Origin: Polynucleobacter difficilis
GTDB lineage: Bacteria > Pseudomonadota > Gammaproteobacteria > Burkholderiales > Burkholderiaceae
Reading direction: 5' to 3'
Assembly: GCF_003065365.1 (NCBI RefSeq)
Contig: NZ_CP023276.1
Coordinates: forward strand, 1,488,001 to 1,552,000
Length of the DNA: 64,000 nucleotides
Below the pieces are notes generated by a model. That model searched no databases, was not told the origin of the DNA, and saw only the letters and a list, made by a program, of their open reading frames with translations. Position numbers and translations under genes: made by a program. Positions 17,119 through 25,810 of this stretch are shown piece after piece. Numbering within the stretch: the first letter of the stretch is position 1; each line of letters opens with the position of its first letter.

Positions 17119-17196
17119 GGAATCAGTTGGATTTTTGCCAAATATAATGTTTACTTGCTACACCCTTTAATAAAACGTACTAGGAGATACCAAAAA

Positions 17197-18147
17197 ATGA
17201 AACTCTTTAAAATTCTTGCACTGACGCTCAGCCTAGGCTGCATGAGCGTTCAAGCGCAAAACTTATCGATTGCCACTGGCGGTACAGGCGGCGTTTATTA
17301 CCCCATGGGCGGCGGCTTGGCAGCAGTATTGTCAAAGCACGTTTCTGGTATGTCCGCTACTGCCGAAGTAACCGGTGGCTCAGTTGATAACCTCAAGCTA
17401 ATTGGTACAGGTAAACCCTATGTTGGCTTCTCGATGGCCGATGCTGCAAAAGACGCTATTTCGGGTGAAGACAAATTTAAGGGCAAGCCAATTGATCTAC
17501 GCACCTTATTGATTCTGTATCCAAACCTGATGCACGTAGCTACGGTCGAGTCGACTGGCATTAAAACAATGCAAGACCTCAAAGGCAAGCGCGTTAGCAC
17601 TGGCTCCCCCGGCAGCGCTACTGAAGTAATGGCCTTCCGTCTCTTAGAGGCAGCTGGCTTAGACCCAAATAAAGATGTGAAACGCGAGCGTTTGAGCGTT
17701 GCTGAGTCTGTCAATGCCGTAAAAGACCGCAAAATCGATGCATTCTTTTGGGTTGGCGGACTGCCAACAGCAGCAGTTACTGATTTAGCCAACAGCCCTG
17801 GCATGAAAATTGTGATGGTAGATACATCTGCTGAAGTTCCAGCGATGAATAAGAAGTATGGCAACCTGTATTTCCCATCGACCATCTCAAAGCAAACCTA
17901 TAGCGGCATGGCAAAAGACAATAGCGTTGCTGCCGTTGCCAATATTTTGGTTGTCAGCTCCGCCATGTCGGATGCCGAAGCCTACAAAATCGTCAAGGCT
18001 ATTTTTGATAACCAGTTGGAACTCGTTCGTTCGCACGCAGAGTATCGCAATGTGAAGCTCGAGAATCAAAAGGCAGGCTCAACACCGGTTGCATATCACC
18101 CAGGCGCCTTAAAGTACTTTAAAGAAAAAGGCATCAAGGTAAATTAA
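17197..18147 (+). CDS. TAXI-family TRAP transporter solute-binding protein
   Basis: 316 residues from ATG 17197 with an AGGAGA site; an upstream start adds 14 residues ahead of a clear signal peptide (residues 1-20, ending VQAQ). The mature start LSIATGGTGGVYYPMGGGLA is the TAXI hallmark, followed by KRVSTGSPGSATEVMA. Captures an organic acid in the periplasm for the fused permease 52 bases downstream. A perfect -10 TATAAT at 17143-17148 suggests its own promoter, though no good -35 was found. Confidence 0.92.
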   Translation: MKLFKILALTLSLGCMSVQAQNLSIATGGTGGVYYPMGGGLAAVLSKHVSGMSATAEVTGGSVDNLKLIGTGKPYVGFSMADAAKDAISGEDKFKGKPIDLRTLLILYPNLMHVATVESTGIKTMQDLKGKRVSTGSPGSATEVMAFRLLEAAGLDPNKDVKRERLSVAESVNAVKDRKIDAFFWVGGLPTAAVTDLANSPGMKIVMVDTSAEVPAMNKKYGNLYFPSTISKQTYSGMAKDNSVAAVANILVVSSAMSDAEAYKIVKAIFDNQLELVRSHAEYRNVKLENQKAGSTPVAYHPGALKYFKEKGIKVN

Positions 18148-18199
18148 TTACCTAAATTGCAATGGTGTTTGAATTGAAGATAGAAAATTAGGCAGGGAC

Positions 18200-20215
18200 A
18201 TGACCCAAGCAGCAATTGATACAGCAACACAAGAAAAGTTAGACGCCTTCATTAAGCAGGAAGAAGGCGACTCCAATGACTACAAAGGGCTATTGGCTAA
18301 ATTTATAGTCCTGGTTGCTGTGGGTATGTCCTTGTTTCATTTATATGCAGCTTATTACATCGTGCCAACCCACCAGTTACGGGTTGTGCACGTTGCTTTA
18401 GTTCTTTTTTTACTGTTTCTGAGTTTTCCAATTTCCAATCGCTTTAAAAATCGATTGATGTGGTGGGACGTTATTTTTAGTCTCCTTGCAATCTACATTT
18501 CGTATTACGTCTTGAGTGGTGGCGATGACTTTACCGATCGCAACACCGCACCCGACCCCAAGGATGTTTATTTAGGTATTGCTTTAATTCTCCTTATTTT
18601 GGAGGGCGTACGCCGTACGAACGGCATGATCCTCGTTGGTGTCACCGTTTGTTTCTTGCTGTATGCCCTTTTTGGCAACCATTTACCGGCGCCATGGACA
18701 CATAAAGGGTACGAATTAGATCGCCTCGTCGGCTTTATGTACATGACCCTAGAGGGCATCTACGGCACTGCGATTGACGTGTCTGCAACCCTCATTATTT
18801 TGTTTACGATCTTTGGCGCTTTTTTGCAATTCACGGGCGCAGGCAAGTTCTTTATTGATTTTTCCTTTGCTGCCATGGGCGGTAAATCCTCCGGTGTAGG
18901 CCGCACGATTGTGCTCTCGTCTTTCTTACTTGGCGGCCCCTCTGGCTCTGGTGTTGCTACAACCGTTACCGTTGGATCGGTTGCTGCCCCCATGCTCGAT
19001 AAAGTGGGTTACGAAAAAAATGCCGCAGGCGGCTTACTAGCAGCAGGCGGATTGGGTGCGATTATTTCCCCTCCGGTACTCGGCGCTGCCGCTTTCTTAA
19101 TTGCTGACTTTTTGAAGATTTCCTATTTGGATGTGCTCTTAATGGCGTGCATTCCAACCATCTTGTTTTACCTTGGCTTGTTTGTCATGGTTGAGATCGA
19201 TGTACGTAAGTACAAGATGAAGAGCATTCATTTCGAATCTGCGGAATCGGCATGGCAACTCACAAAGAAGTATTGGTTTCACTTCTTTTCGCTCATTTCC
19301 ATCGTAGTCTTCATGCTGATGGGCTTTTCTCCGGTATTGTCGGTGTTTGCTGCAACTGTGGTCTCGGCCTTGACCAGCATGTTGCGCGAAGATACGGCAA
19401 TCATTCCGTACGCTTGGTTTAAAGGCAAGATGCCGATTCTGTCTGGCCTATACAACTCCAATCTAACTAAATCGTTGGCTGCAGGCTCTACTGGTGTCTT
19501 GGCAATTGCAGCTACCTGCGCGGGCGCTGGACTCATTGTTGGTACCGTTACCCTCACCGGCCTTGGTCTCAAATTTAGTTCGATTGTTATTCAGTATGCC
19601 GATGGCTCTTTACTTCTGACCGCCATCTTCACCGCCTTAGTGGTGTGGGTTGTTGGCCTGGCCGTTCCGGTTACAGCCTCTTACATTATTTGCGCGGTGA
19701 TCGCAGCCCCTGCCCTGATTAACTTAGGTGTGCCCGCATTTGCGGCACACATGTTCATTTTCTATTACGCCGTTCTCTCCGAGGTATCCCCGCCTACTGC
19801 CCTATCGCCGTTTGCGGCTGCGGCGATCTGTAAAGGCGACCCCTATAAAACAACGCTGCAATCTTGGAAGTACGTTGCACCCGCAATTTTGGTGCCCTTT
19901 ATGTTTGTGCTGGATAAGTCTGGTGTTAGTTTGTTGCTGATGGGCTCTACCGCTGCGCTTGAGCAAGCGAACTGGAGTGAGATCGCCTGGATTACATTTA
20001 CTGCCATTGCCGGAATTATTTGCCTTGCGGGCGGTTTGCAAGGCTGGTTTATTGAGAAGACCAATCGCGTGGAGCGTATTGTCATGATTGCATCCGGCGT
20101 AGCGCTTGCCTACCCAACCAATGAGGCTGACATTGGCGGATTCATCGGCTTTGGCTTGGTGCTACTCTCCCAAATTATTCGTAACCGCCGTCAGCGACCA
20201 CCAGCGATCGCCTAA
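18200..20215 (+). CDS. TRAP transporter fused permease (4TM + 12TM)
   Basis: 671 residues with about 16 membrane spans: the DctQ-like small part (to about residue 200) fused to the DctM-like large part, usual for TAXI systems. Conserved GGPSGSGVATTVTVGSVAAPML and GGLLAAGGLGAIISPPVLGAAAF motifs of the large subunit are present, with the repeat-related VPVTASYIICAVIAAPAL. Sodium-driven uptake of a carboxylate, partner of the TAXI binding protein immediately upstream. A hairpin terminator follows at 20252. Confidence 0.93.
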   Translation: MTQAAIDTATQEKLDAFIKQEEGDSNDYKGLLAKFIVLVAVGMSLFHLYAAYYIVPTHQLRVVHVALVLFLLFLSFPISNRFKNRLMWWDVIFSLLAIYISYYVLSGGDDFTDRNTAPDPKDVYLGIALILLILEGVRRTNGMILVGVTVCFLLYALFGNHLPAPWTHKGYELDRLVGFMYMTLEGIYGTAIDVSATLIILFTIFGAFLQFTGAGKFFIDFSFAAMGGKSSGVGRTIVLSSFLLGGPSGSGVATTVTVGSVAAPMLDKVGYEKNAAGGLLAAGGLGAIISPPVLGAAAFLIADFLKISYLDVLLMACIPTILFYLGLFVMVEIDVRKYKMKSIHFESAESAWQLTKKYWFHFFSLISIVVFMLMGFSPVLSVFAATVVSALTSMLREDTAIIPYAWFKGKMPILSGLYNSNLTKSLAAGSTGVLAIAATCAGAGLIVGTVTLTGLGLKFSSIVIQYADGSLLLTAIFTALVVWVVGLAVPVTASYIICAVIAAPALINLGVPAFAAHMFIFYYAVLSEVSPPTALSPFAAAAICKGDPYKTTLQSWKYVAPAILVPFMFVLDKSGVSLLLMGSTAALEQANWSEIAWITFTAIAGIICLAGGLQGWFIEKTNRVERIVMIASGVALAYPTNEADIGGFIGFGLVLLSQIIRNRRQRPPAIA

Positions 20216-20251
20216 AGCTGCTTACATTCGGTCTTCAGGTTTCGATCAAAT

Positions 20252-20280
20252 AATGCCCTGCCCATGCGGGGCATTTTCTT
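20252..20280 (+). terminator. Rho-independent terminator after the TRAP permease
   Basis: Stem AATGCCC (20252-20258) pairs with GGGCATT (20269-20275), followed by TTCTT. It lies 37 bases after the permease stop and before the BrnT promoter. Confidence 0.7.
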
Positions 20281-20311
20281 TTGGTTGGACGAACTTGCTT
20301 CTTTCAATTAA

Positions 20312-20332
20312 CATATGTACACTGTACATATG
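20312..20332. promoter_or_regulatory. Perfect 21-bp palindrome: probable BrnA operator
   Basis: CATATGTACA at 20312-20321 and its exact inverse TGTACATATG at 20323-20332 flank a single C. It overlaps both candidate BrnT start codons (20315 and 20330). A weak promoter (TTGGAC at 20285-20290, TAACAT at 20309-20314) lies just upstream. BrnA antitoxins repress their own operon, so this is the likely site. Confidence 0.75.
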
Positions 20333-20608
20333 ACTTCATTAAGATTTGAATGGGAGCCCAGAAAAGCTCTAGCCAACCTAAAGAAACACGGCATTTCTTT
20401 TGAAGAGGCGAAATCTGTGTTTTATGATGAAAGTGCTAAGTTAATTTCCGATCCAGATCATTCGGAGGATGAAGACAGATTTATCTTGCTGGGAGTAAGT
20501 CATTCTCTTCGCTTAATTTTGGTTTGCCATTGTTATCGAAGCGAGGGTAATGTCGTTCGTATTATTTCGGCTCGTAAGGCAACTGCCAAAGAGTCAAAAG
20601 CTTATTAA
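20315..20608 (+). CDS. brnT: BrnT ribonuclease toxin
   Basis: 97 residues from ATG 20315, or 92 from ATG 20330 (MTSLRFEWEPRKA), which matches the usual BrnT N-terminus better. The pattern FEWEPRKALANLKKHGISFEEAKSVF, then DPDHSEDEDRFILLGVS, LRLILVCHCYR and VVRIISARKATAKESKAY is typical BrnT, a RelE-fold ribonuclease. No ribosome site is seen before either start, so a leaderless or operator-coupled start is possible. The antitoxin gene follows after 11 bases. Lower GC than neighbours and the tRNA scar nearby suggest acquisition by transfer. Confidence 0.9.
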   Translation: MYTVHMTSLRFEWEPRKALANLKKHGISFEEAKSVFYDESAKLISDPDHSEDEDRFILLGVSHSLRLILVCHCYRSEGNVVRIISARKATAKESKAY

Positions 20609-20619
20609 AGGTGATGAAG

Positions 20620-20829
20620 ATGCGTAAAGAATATGATTTCTCAAAAGCACGTAAAAACCCATATGCTTCTATGCTCAAGAAGCCTATAACCATTAGATTG
20701 GACGAGGATTCAGTGAGCTACTTTAAATCGGTATCAGAAGAGGTGGGCATTCCTTATCAAAGCCTTATTAATCTCTATTTAAGAGATTGTGCAGCCACCC
20801 ATAAGAAATTAAATCTTAGCTGGAAGTAG
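20620..20829 (+). CDS. brnA: BrnA antitoxin (ribbon-helix-helix type)
   Basis: 69 residues from ATG 20620, eight bases after an AAAGG site; GTG 20611 and ATG 20614 are alternative starts. Begins MRKEYDFSKARKNPYASMLKKP and continues with ITIRLDEDSVSYFKSVSEE and IPYQSLINLYLRDCA, the RHH DNA-binding unit that neutralises BrnT and represses the operon. Complete toxin-antitoxin pair, toxin first, as usual for BrnTA. The stop lies about 35 bases before the tRNA-like fragment. Confidence 0.88.
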   Translation: MRKEYDFSKARKNPYASMLKKPITIRLDEDSVSYFKSVSEEVGIPYQSLINLYLRDCAATHKKLNLSWK

Positions 20830-20863
20830 TCTAGGGGGAGAGTGAGAATCTCCTGAGGCCCTC

Positions 20864-20887
20864 GTTCGATTCCGCCCCAGGCCACCA
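20864..20887 (+). pseudogene. tRNA 3'-end fragment (probably tRNA-Phe), likely att scar
   Basis: GTTCGATTCCGCCCCAGGCC followed by ACCA has the T-loop (TTCGATT), the T-stem 3' strand (CCGCC), a 7-nt acceptor strand (CCAGGCC), discriminator A and CCA. The 5' T-stem strand here (CCTCG) does not pair with CCGCC, and no D-arm or acceptor 5' strand is found, so it is not a functional tRNA. A 5-bp stem/7-nt loop at 20837-20853 is only weakly anticodon-arm-like. From memory, betaproteobacterial tRNA-Phe ends very similarly. Tyrosine recombinases duplicate such tRNA ends when islands insert. Confidence 0.65.
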
Positions 20888-20898
20888 ATAAATACCAA

Positions 20899-20924
20899 AA
20901 CCACCTTCGGGTGGTTATTTTTTG
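20899..20924 (+). terminator. Rho-independent terminator beside the tRNA fragment
   Basis: AACCACC (20899-20905), TTCG loop, GGTGGTT (20910-20916), then ATTTTTTT. A strong tetraloop hairpin with U tract, 12 bases after the tRNA-like CCA; probably the former terminator of the tRNA gene, now ending brnTA. Confidence 0.85.
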
Positions 20925-20980
20925 GATATCCGCTTAGGGTCGATTGCGAACATTAAAAGACCAACGGGTAGGTAAGATGA

Positions 20981-22117
20981 TTACTTGGTGATTTTGCTCC
21001 AAGCCGATTTGCCTGCGTACTTTTGAATCGTTTTCTCATCGAATTCAAAACCCAGTCCTGGGGTTTTGTGCAAAATCAAATCGCCATTTTTAAAGGTCAA
21101 CTGCTTGTTGATTAAGTTGCGGAAATTGAGTACCTGATCGTCTAGGAAAAACTCGACGAAGCGCGCATTGGGTGTTGCCGCAACCAGCGGGGCGTGTAGA
21201 TCATGCATCCAGTGCGGACAAACCGTCACACCCTTGCAGTCAGCGTATGCTGAAATCCGGCGCCACTCGGTAATACCACCACATACGGCTGCATCCGATT
21301 GCAGGATCGCTGCGCCACCGGCCTCAATCAACTCCCTAAAGCGCCAACGCCCTGCTTCCATCTCACCGGTTGCAACATTGATGGTGGTGCGCTGCGCAAG
21401 CGCAGCATGCAAATCAATCGCATCGGGTGAGAAAGGCTCTTCAATCCAGTAGGGGTTGTAATCTTCAAAACGGCGGACGTACTCAAGGGCAGTTGGTAAA
21501 TCACGCCATGCATTATTCGCATCAAGCGTGAGCAATACATCATCGCCCACTGCAATGCGTGCCGCCCGGACACGTTCCTCTTCTTCTCTTGGGGAGAGGC
21601 GGCCGACTTTCATTTTGACGGCCTTAAAGCCCTGTTTAACATAGGACTCCATTTCCTTACCCAGCTTGGCAGGAGTTTTACCTTCCAGGTAATAGCCGCC
21701 GCTGGCATAGGCCGGCACTCGGTCCTCCACTACCGATCCCAAATACTGGTGCAGCGGTAAACCGGCTGAGCGCGCATTAAGGTCCCATAAAGCCGTATCT
21801 AAAATGGAGATGGCGCGCATCACCGAACCAGCGCGCCCCTGGAGAATCGATTCATCGTACATCTCCATCCATAGGCCTTCGGAGCGGTGGCTATTTTGAC
21901 CAATCAGTTTTTTGGCGAGTAGCTGCTCAACCGCCACTTTGGCAATCGCACCGCCTGCACTCCCCACATAACAAAATCCAATACCCTCAAGACCCTCTTT
22001 GCTTCGTACTTTGACGATGCAGTAATGGCGCTCTGAAACGGTTCGCGTTGAAAATGAGGTGACCTTATCCAATGGCACACTTACCGCAGCTACCTGGATT
22101 GATTCAATAATGGGCAT
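20981..22117 (-). CDS. Mandelate racemase / muconate lactonizing enzyme family protein (enolase superfamily)
   Basis: 378 residues from ATG 22117 with an AGGAGT site; the frame is open 57 codons further upstream without homology. N-terminal capping domain 1-120, then the barrel: KAVKMKVG (catalytic Lys region), LTLDANNAW, PYWIEEPF, ATGEMEAG (Asp/Glu/Glu metal ligands), DAAVCGGITEW and PHWMHDLHAPL with the general-base His. This is the acid-sugar dehydratase branch. Its strand opposes the TRAP operon, but function fits the same sugar-acid route. Confidence 0.88.
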   Translation of the reverse strand: MPIIESIQVAAVSVPLDKVTSFSTRTVSERHYCIVKVRSKEGLEGIGFCYVGSAGGAIAKVAVEQLLAKKLIGQNSHRSEGLWMEMYDESILQGRAGSVMRAISILDTALWDLNARSAGLPLHQYLGSVVEDRVPAYASGGYYLEGKTPAKLGKEMESYVKQGFKAVKMKVGRLSPREEEERVRAARIAVGDDVLLTLDANNAWRDLPTALEYVRRFEDYNPYWIEEPFSPDAIDLHAALAQRTTINVATGEMEAGRWRFRELIEAGGAAILQSDAAVCGGITEWRRISAYADCKGVTVCPHWMHDLHAPLVAATPNARFVEFFLDDQVLNFRNLINKQLTFKNGDLILHKTPGLGFEFDEKTIQKYAGKSAWSKITK

Positions 22118-22251
22118 GGCTACTCCTTCTAAGATGAAAAGATTGTAGACACAATAAAGCCAACTTAATTTGACCGCGCGCAATTGGCAATTAATGTTGC
22201 ACTGCAAAATCATAATCTGACACTGGGTGCACAATATTAGATAATCAGGGG

Positions 22252-23679
22252 GTGAATCTGTTTTTGATCCCCCTCTTGCGCGGTGCACAAGCGTACTTCA
22301 TCCCCTTCTTGGCGATCATGGGCTTAGGCGGCTACCTCGGTATGCCAATTGCCTCGACTGAGGCGAATGCACAAACGACACCAAATCGCAGCAAGGTAGT
22401 TGTTAAAAATAATCCTAAGCAAACTGGTATTAAGGCTCCCCGCCCAGCAAACCAATCCCTTGCGCCCAAAAATTCCAGCTTGGTTGATACCAGCAAAGAC
22501 GGTGAATTAAATCGAGACGCGGGTGGCAACTTGGATTTTCGAGTGCAGCGCGGTTGCATTAAAACCGATTCGCTGGATGGTAATTTACCCGCACGACTCG
22601 GTATTAACGATGCGGCTTTTTTTGAATTCTTTCAAAGTCAAACGCGTAGCTTCTTTTCTGGGCTGCGTGGCAATTGCATTCCCTACGCAGTCGCATTTGG
22701 CAAACGCAATCGCTTTGATTCCCTTAGCATCATGAATGGTCCTATACGCGATGCCAACACCCAAATCTTGACCTTTACCCCATCGGCCTTTGGTGGGTTC
22801 TTAACTCAAGAAGACCGCCTGCAATCGCAATCCCCCAATCTAGTGGAAGTAGAGCTATCCCTATCCGATGTCTTATATGACGCCAAAAAAGTGGGCGATA
22901 TCCTGCCCGTTGAGTTGGTCTGGGAACTGAACTCCATCGTGAAGCAGTTGTATCCCGAAGACAGCCCAACCACTGCCATTAATGCCAACCAGGTTCGATT
23001 GATTGTGGACTTTGGTGATCGCGATCGCTGGGCTCAAATCTGGGCCGTTGAAATTATTAATACCGTGAGTCAAGAGGTGCTTGCGAGTGCATTCTGGGTT
23101 GATCGCAATGACATTCCCGGCGGATTTTTTACCGCTTCGGGTGAGTCAATAGAACGCTCCTTCTGGACCAATCCACTGAGCTATCGCCGCATATCGCGGG
23201 GCGTGGGTAGCGTCCGTGCTGGGCGTGCCAAAGTACCCGCCAAGCAAGCAGGCCAAGCCCCAGCCACGGTGCAGCGTTGGCGTACCCATATGGGCATTGA
23301 TTACGCAGCCCCAACTGGCACTCCGGTCTTTAGTGTTGCTAACGGAAAAATTGCGTACCTTGGTTACAACGGGGCATTTGGTAATCTGATTATTGTTGAG
23401 CACCCAGGCAACTACCGCACGTACTACGCCCATTTGAGTAATTACAACGTTGAACTCAGTGTTGGTAATGATGTACGTCGTGGTCTTGAGATTGGCTACG
23501 TCGGCTCAACCGGACGATCCAGTGGACCGCACCTGCATTACGAGTTACGGCGAGATGGTACCTACATTGATCCCTATAGTCCTGCCGCGCAGCTCGATCT
23601 TTGGTCCATGCGCGATAGCGATAGCGGTCAATTCACACGCCAACTCCTGCTTCTCGGCAGCTTACCGAATAATGAGTAA
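22252..23679 (+). CDS. M23 family metallopeptidase (peptidoglycan endopeptidase)
   Basis: 475 residues. GTG start at 22252 after CAGGGG; an alternative ATG is at 22318 in the signal region. N-terminal hydrophobic export signal, a long middle domain, and a C-terminal LytM domain (about 340-450) with the zinc motif HMGIDYAAPTGTPV, GNLIIVEHPGNYRTYYAHL and the HxH site SSGPHLHYELR. All three catalytic elements are intact, so it should cut or remodel peptidoglycan cross-links in the periplasm. Its stop overlaps the ccmA start by 8 bases. Confidence 0.9.
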   Translation: MNLFLIPLLRGAQAYFIPFLAIMGLGGYLGMPIASTEANAQTTPNRSKVVVKNNPKQTGIKAPRPANQSLAPKNSSLVDTSKDGELNRDAGGNLDFRVQRGCIKTDSLDGNLPARLGINDAAFFEFFQSQTRSFFSGLRGNCIPYAVAFGKRNRFDSLSIMNGPIRDANTQILTFTPSAFGGFLTQEDRLQSQSPNLVEVELSLSDVLYDAKKVGDILPVELVWELNSIVKQLYPEDSPTTAINANQVRLIVDFGDRDRWAQIWAVEIINTVSQEVLASAFWVDRNDIPGGFFTASGESIERSFWTNPLSYRRISRGVGSVRAGRAKVPAKQAGQAPATVQRWRTHMGIDYAAPTGTPVFSVANGKIAYLGYNGAFGNLIIVEHPGNYRTYYAHLSNYNVELSVGNDVRRGLEIGYVGSTGRSSGPHLHYELRRDGTYIDPYSPAAQLDLWSMRDSDSGQFTRQLLLLGSLPNNE

Positions 23680-24319
23680 TACTCCCGCCATGAATTCGTC
23701 TGCCTTGCATTTACAAAACCTAGCCTGCATGCGCGGTGGCAAAACCCTATTTGCCGATCTTTCGGTGGTGCTTGAACCCGGTCACCTCTTGCGCATCACC
23801 GGTAGCAACGGCGCCGGAAAGTCGAGTTTGTTGCGCATGCTCTGCGGTCTATTAACACCCAGCATGGGTAGCATTCAGTGGGGAGAAAACCCAATCCTTG
23901 CGGATCGTGATTTTTTTCATACGCAACTGATTTACTTAGGTCACACTCCAGCACTCAAGGGCGATCTTAGTGCCGAAGAAAACATCATTGCAGCAGGCAG
24001 TCTCAGTGGTGATGTAATTACGAGCAGCATGGCACGCGCCGCCTTGGCTAACTCAGGCTTAGGTCATCTGGCTAGTAGATTAGCGCGGACCTTCTCGCAA
24101 GGGCAAAAGCAACGGGTTGCCTTGGCGCGCCTGCAGTTGGCACAAGACAAACCATTGTGGCTACTCGATGAGCCATTTAATGCACTGGATCAGGATGCCA
24201 ATGAAGCCCTGCAAGCATTGATTCAAGGGCATTTAAGCAGAGGTGGCATGGTCGCCTTAAGCAGCCATCAACTGGTCGCCCTTGATCGGATCGACCGCGT
24301 AGTTCGGGTGAACTTATGA
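23672..24319 (+). CDS. ccmA: Heme exporter ATP-binding protein CcmA
   Basis: 215 residues from ATG 23672 (or 209 from ATG 23690). ABC ATPase with Walker A GSNGAGKSS, signature FSQGQKQRVALARL (a Q replaces the common G in LSxGQ-type variants) and Walker B LWLLDEPFNALD. It powers the CcmABC complex that releases holo-CcmE. First gene of a complete ccmABCDEFGHI series, overlapping the M23 peptidase at its 5' end and ccmB by 4 bases at its 3' end. Confidence 0.93.
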   Translation: MSNTPAMNSSALHLQNLACMRGGKTLFADLSVVLEPGHLLRITGSNGAGKSSLLRMLCGLLTPSMGSIQWGENPILADRDFFHTQLIYLGHTPALKGDLSAEENIIAAGSLSGDVITSSMARAALANSGLGHLASRLARTFSQGQKQRVALARLQLAQDKPLWLLDEPFNALDQDANEALQALIQGHLSRGGMVALSSHQLVALDRIDRVVRVNL

Positions 24320-25002
24320 GTGCACGTCTATCCATCCCAAAAGTCATGCTCGCCATTGTGCGGCGTGACTTGAGTTTGGCTCTGCGTCGCAAGAACGATA
24401 GCCTATCTGCTTTGTTTTTCTTTATCGTGGTCGCGAGTTTGTTTCCCTTGGGGATTGGACCAGAGCCAACGCTGCTCGCCAAAATTGCGCCGGGGATGCT
24501 TTGGATCGCAGCCCTATTAGCAGCAATGCTTTCACTGGGGCGGTTGTTTGCAGATGACTTCCAAGATGGCACCCTAGATCAATTGGTGTTGACTGCCATT
24601 CCATTGCCACTCGCCGTTCTGTCGAAAACGGCAGCGCACTGGATTAGCTCTGGGCTCATCCTCACCATTGCTTCTCCTATCCTGGCGATTCAATTTAATC
24701 TGGACGCTCAAAGCACCGGTATTTTGGTGCTCTCTCTCCTGATTGGCACCCCCCTGCTGAGCTTAATTGGCTCGATCGGCGCAGCACTAACCTTAGCAAC
24801 GCGTGGCGGGGGCATGTTGCTGTCTTTGCTGGTTTTGCCGCTGGTCATACCAGTCCTTATTTTTGGAGCCGGCGCAGTCGACGCCCACCACGCTGGCCTG
24901 CCAGTCGATGGTCATTTTTACCTCTTGGGTGCAATGCTGGCGATTGCCCTGTTTTTTGCCCCCATCGCGACCGCAGCCAGCCTACGAATCGCCGTGGAAT
25001 AA
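24316..25002 (+). CDS. ccmB: Heme exporter membrane protein CcmB
   Basis: 228 residues, six membrane spans. Typical CcmB start (AIVRRDLSLALRRKNDSLSALFFFIVVASLFPL), GMLWIAALLAAMLSLGRLF and DGTLDQL motifs. Membrane partner of CcmA. ATG overlaps the ccmA stop (ATGA), so translation is coupled. Confidence 0.94.
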   Translation: MSARLSIPKVMLAIVRRDLSLALRRKNDSLSALFFFIVVASLFPLGIGPEPTLLAKIAPGMLWIAALLAAMLSLGRLFADDFQDGTLDQLVLTAIPLPLAVLSKTAAHWISSGLILTIASPILAIQFNLDAQSTGILVLSLLIGTPLLSLIGSIGAALTLATRGGGMLLSLLVLPLVIPVLIFGAGAVDAHHAGLPVDGHFYLLGAMLAIALFFAPIATAASLRIAVE

Positions 25003-25069
25003 GCTGGCTAAGCTAAAATCAGGCACACTAACGCATGCTCTAACTACTTTTAAATAAAGACTATTTCCT

Positions 25070-25810
25070 GTGTTCTCCTCCGGCATCAATTGGTTTAAGT
25101 ACGCTGCGCCACAACGCTTTTATGCCTTAACTGGTACGCTGATTCCGTATTGCGTTGCGATTGCCGTGATTACCACCATTATTGGTTTAACGATTGGCCT
25201 TTTAATTGCGCCGAGTGACCACCAACAAGGTGAGTCCTATCGCATCATTTTTATTCATGTGCCTGCTGCATGGATGTCGATGGTCATTTACTTAGCGGTG
25301 GCATTCTGGGCGGCAATTGGACTTATTTTTAATGCTCGTCTGGCTAGCATGTTTGCCCTGGCCTTAGCCCCCACCGGCGCCCTGATGACCTTTATTGCTC
25401 TATGGACCGGATCCCTGTGGGGCAAGCCCACCTGGGGCACCTATTGGGTATGGGATGCGCGTTTAACCTCAGAGCTTATTTTGCTTTTTTTATACCTGGG
25501 TTTTTTATCCCTGCACGCATCGATTGAAGATACCCGCAAGGCTGATCGCAGCGCCGCTGTATTAGCCATCGTTGGCGTGGTGAATATTCCGATCATCTAC
25601 TTTTCAGTGAAGTGGTGGAATACCTTGCATCAAGGTGCTTCCGTCAGCCTAACCAAAGCCCCCACCATGGCAACCCAAATGTTGACCGGCATGCTGATCA
25701 TGACGATCGCCTTTTGGGCCTACTCCTTTGCTTTGAGTTTCTACCGTTGCCGCACCCTCATTTTGGAGCGGGAGCGCCATACCGCATGGGCGCAGGAGGC
25801 AGTGAAATGA
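25070..25810 (+). CDS. ccmC: Heme exporter/handling protein CcmC
   Basis: 246 residues, six spans, GTG start. Contains the tryptophan-rich WWD-type loop (WGTYWVWDARLTSELILLFLYLG) and conserved periplasmic His residues in FIHVPAAWMS and KWWNTLHQGASV. CcmC presents heme to CcmE with CcmD. It overlaps ccmD by 4 bases. The 67-base gap before it is the only notable spacing among the early ccm genes. Confidence 0.94.
   Translation: MFSSGINWFKYAAPQRFYALTGTLIPYCVAIAVITTIIGLTIGLLIAPSDHQQGESYRIIFIHVPAAWMSMVIYLAVAFWAAIGLIFNARLASMFALALAPTGALMTFIALWTGSLWGKPTWGTYWVWDARLTSELILLFLYLGFLSLHASIEDTRKADRSAAVLAIVGVVNIPIIYFSVKWWNTLHQGASVSLTKAPTMATQMLTGMLIMTIAFWAYSFALSFYRCRTLILERERHTAWAQEAVK

Noticed and set aside
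20829..20890. An intact tRNA gene ending at 20887
   Set aside because: Only the 3' end matches; the T-stem does not pair and D-arm and acceptor 5' strand are missing.
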